Source: Natronosalvus amylolyticus
GTDB lineage: Archaea > Halobacteriota > Halobacteria > Halobacteriales > Natrialbaceae
Direction: 5' to 3'
NCBI RefSeq assembly: GCF_024298845.1
Contig: NZ_CP101156.1
Location: 1,922,001 to 1,986,000, forward strand
DNA: 64,000 bases
The stretch's first letter is position 1. Each line of letters starts with the position of its first letter. Below the pieces are notes generated by a model that was not told the origin of the DNA, ran no database searches, and worked only from the letters and a program-made list of their open reading frames with translations. The position numbers and the translations under genes were made by a program. This document shows, in pieces, positions 63,061 to 64,000 of the stretch.

Positions 63061-63133
63061 CGCCGAAGCCAGGACTCGAACCTGGGACCGCCTCGTTAAC
63101 AGCGAGGTGCTCTACCAACTGAGCTACTTCGGC
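63061..63133 (-). tRNA. tRNA-Asn (anticodon GTT)
   Basis: On the minus strand GCCGAAG pairs with CTTCGGC; the discriminator is G. The anticodon arm CCTCG-CTGTTAA-CGAGG gives anticodon GTT, decoding AAC and AAU. The T-arm GGTTCGAGTCC is normal. No intron. The CCA-adding enzyme gene begins 116 bp away. Confidence 0.95.
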
Positions 63134-63248
63134 TCATCTCCTCGTTGTCGGGTTGATTTGATAGGGCTTTCGTTTTTGCCCTCATGCTGTCATCGGTTCA
63201 CAGGCTGTGTCGACAGCCTTTCTATCACCCCTCGAGTACCATACGGAT

Positions 63249-64000
63249 ATGACCGAGGAGGGTGCCGACGAACCGGCCGAAGCCATGTCGTTCGAGGCCG
63301 TCACGGAGGCGATACGACGGGAGAGTACGCCTGATGCAACCGAACGCCAGCGTCTCGAGGAGGTGGCAACCACCCTCCGTGCACGAGCGACGGCTGCCGT
63401 CACCGAACGTATCCCCGACGCCGACGTCGTGCAGGTCGGCTCCACCGCCCGCAACACCTGGGTCAGTGGCGACCGAGACATCGACATCTTCGTTCGGTTT
63501 CCACCCGAAACCGACCGCGACACCCTCGAGCGCGTCGGCCTCGAGGTCGGCCACGAAACGCTCCCCTCGGGCCACGAGGAGTACGCCGAACACCCGTACG
63601 TCAAAGGCACCTACGACGGCTTCGACATCGACATTGTCCCCTGCTTTCGACTCGAGCGAGCGAGCGATATCCGCTCGGCCGTCGACCGCACACCGTTTCA
63701 CAACCGCTACCTCGATCGCCGACTGGACGAGACCCTGGCCGACGACAGCCGCGTCACCAAACAGTTCTTGAAAGGAATCGGCGTCTACGGCTCCAACCTC
63801 CGGACTGCGGGCTTTAGCGGGTATCTGACCGAACTGCTCGTCCTCGAATACGGCGGCTTCCGGCCGCTACTCGAGGCCGCCGCCGACTGGCACCCGCCGG
63901 TCGAACTCGACCCCGAAGATCACGGGTCGGTCAGCTTCGATGACCCACTGATCGTCATCGACCCAACAGACCCCACGCGAAACGTCGCTGCCGTCTGCTC
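63249..64000 (+). CDS. cca: Archaeal CCA tRNA nucleotidyltransferase, 5' part only
   Basis: The class I CCA-adding enzyme that completes tRNA 3' ends. About 250 residues are visible before the window ends. The nucleotidyltransferase motif is QVGSTARNTWVSGDRDIDIF with the catalytic Asp pair, followed by GTYDGFDIDIVPCF. The second visible region, KQFLKGIGVYGSNLRTAGFSGY, is typical of the archaeal helical domain. TTTCTATC is about 27 nt before the ATG. Fits with haloarchaeal tRNAs that do not encode CCA. Confidence 0.95.
   Translation, partial: MTEEGADEPAEAMSFEAVTEAIRRESTPDATERQRLEEVATTLRARATAAVTERIPDADVVQVGSTARNTWVSGDRDIDIFVRFPPETDRDTLERVGLEVGHETLPSGHEEYAEHPYVKGTYDGFDIDIVPCFRLERASDIRSAVDRTPFHNRYLDRRLDETLADDSRVTKQFLKGIGVYGSNLRTAGFSGYLTELLVLEYGGFRPLLEAAADWHPPVELDPEDHGSVSFDDPLIVIDPTDPTRNVAAVC

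Overview
The window is chromosomal DNA of a halophilic archaeon (class Halobacteria). The evidence is the strongly acidic proteins, GC-rich codon use with abundant CTCGAG, mostly leaderless genes with TATA-like boxes about 27 nt before the start codon, a thermosome, an archaeal-type primase large subunit, an archaeal CCA-adding enzyme, HTH-10/Bat and HalOD1 regulators, and an elongator tRNA-Met with an intron. A Natrialbaceae-like species is a reasonable guess, but the sequence alone does not prove the genus.

Layout. 1-4.5 kb: class I ribonucleotide reductase (nrdA, cut by the window edge, then nrdB) and two overlapping membrane-protein genes. 4.5-9.3 kb: an inverted-repeat element, thermosome, SRAP/HMCES-type AP-site protein, a tiny acidic protein, an MFS transporter and tRNA-Ser. 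9.3-15 kb: ridA next to ilvA, a structured regulatory region, a MATE exporter, citrate synthase and a small membrane protein. 14.8-19 kb: ion transport, with a split MgtE-like pair, a dual-subunit fluoride channel, a MITE-like hairpin and a CDF exporter behind a DtxR-like palindrome. 19-24.3 kb: a zinc-ribbon miniprotein, a large Bat-type sensor-regulator, an MBL hydrolase, an orphan IS605-like end and a MinD-type ATPase. 24.5-30.4 kb: purC, a second IS605-like end, a DUF4397 secreted protein with an Asp-rich repeat insertion, PadR, NUDIX, a cobalamin-binding protein and a JAMM protease. 30.4-40.5 kb: histidine kinase, SDR, purB facing a purN-purH fusion, a second PadR, a PitA-type heme protein and a lipoprotein.

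40.7-50.3 kb: conserved haloarchaeal proteins, a flippase-like protein, HIT protein, glutamine synthetase beside an Lrp regulator, a phosphohexomutase and a HalOD1 protein. 50.4-57.9 kb: an alpha/beta hydrolase with an Asp nucleophile, primase large subunit, MgtC/DUF4010 transporter, an amino-acid permease overlapping a universal stress protein gene, and membrane proteins. 58-64 kb: a small zinc-finger relic, intron-containing tRNA-Met, then cbiL, moaB and two CobW-type metallochaperones under a divergent NikR regulator, then tRNA-Asn and the CCA-adding enzyme, which is cut by the right edge.

No prophage, CRISPR array, complete insertion sequence or recognisable defence system is visible; this is mostly core chromosome. 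The most distinctive signals are: an R2 reductase subunit with the class Ic (Mn/Fe) residue pattern; a PurN-PurH fusion lacking IMP cyclohydrolase; an 8-bp motif (CGTGCATA) placed about 50-60 bp before all three purine loci; two orphan 40-bp IS605/omega-RNA-like ends; the repeat-expanded DUF4397 protein; and the NikR/CobW/cbiL metal cluster.
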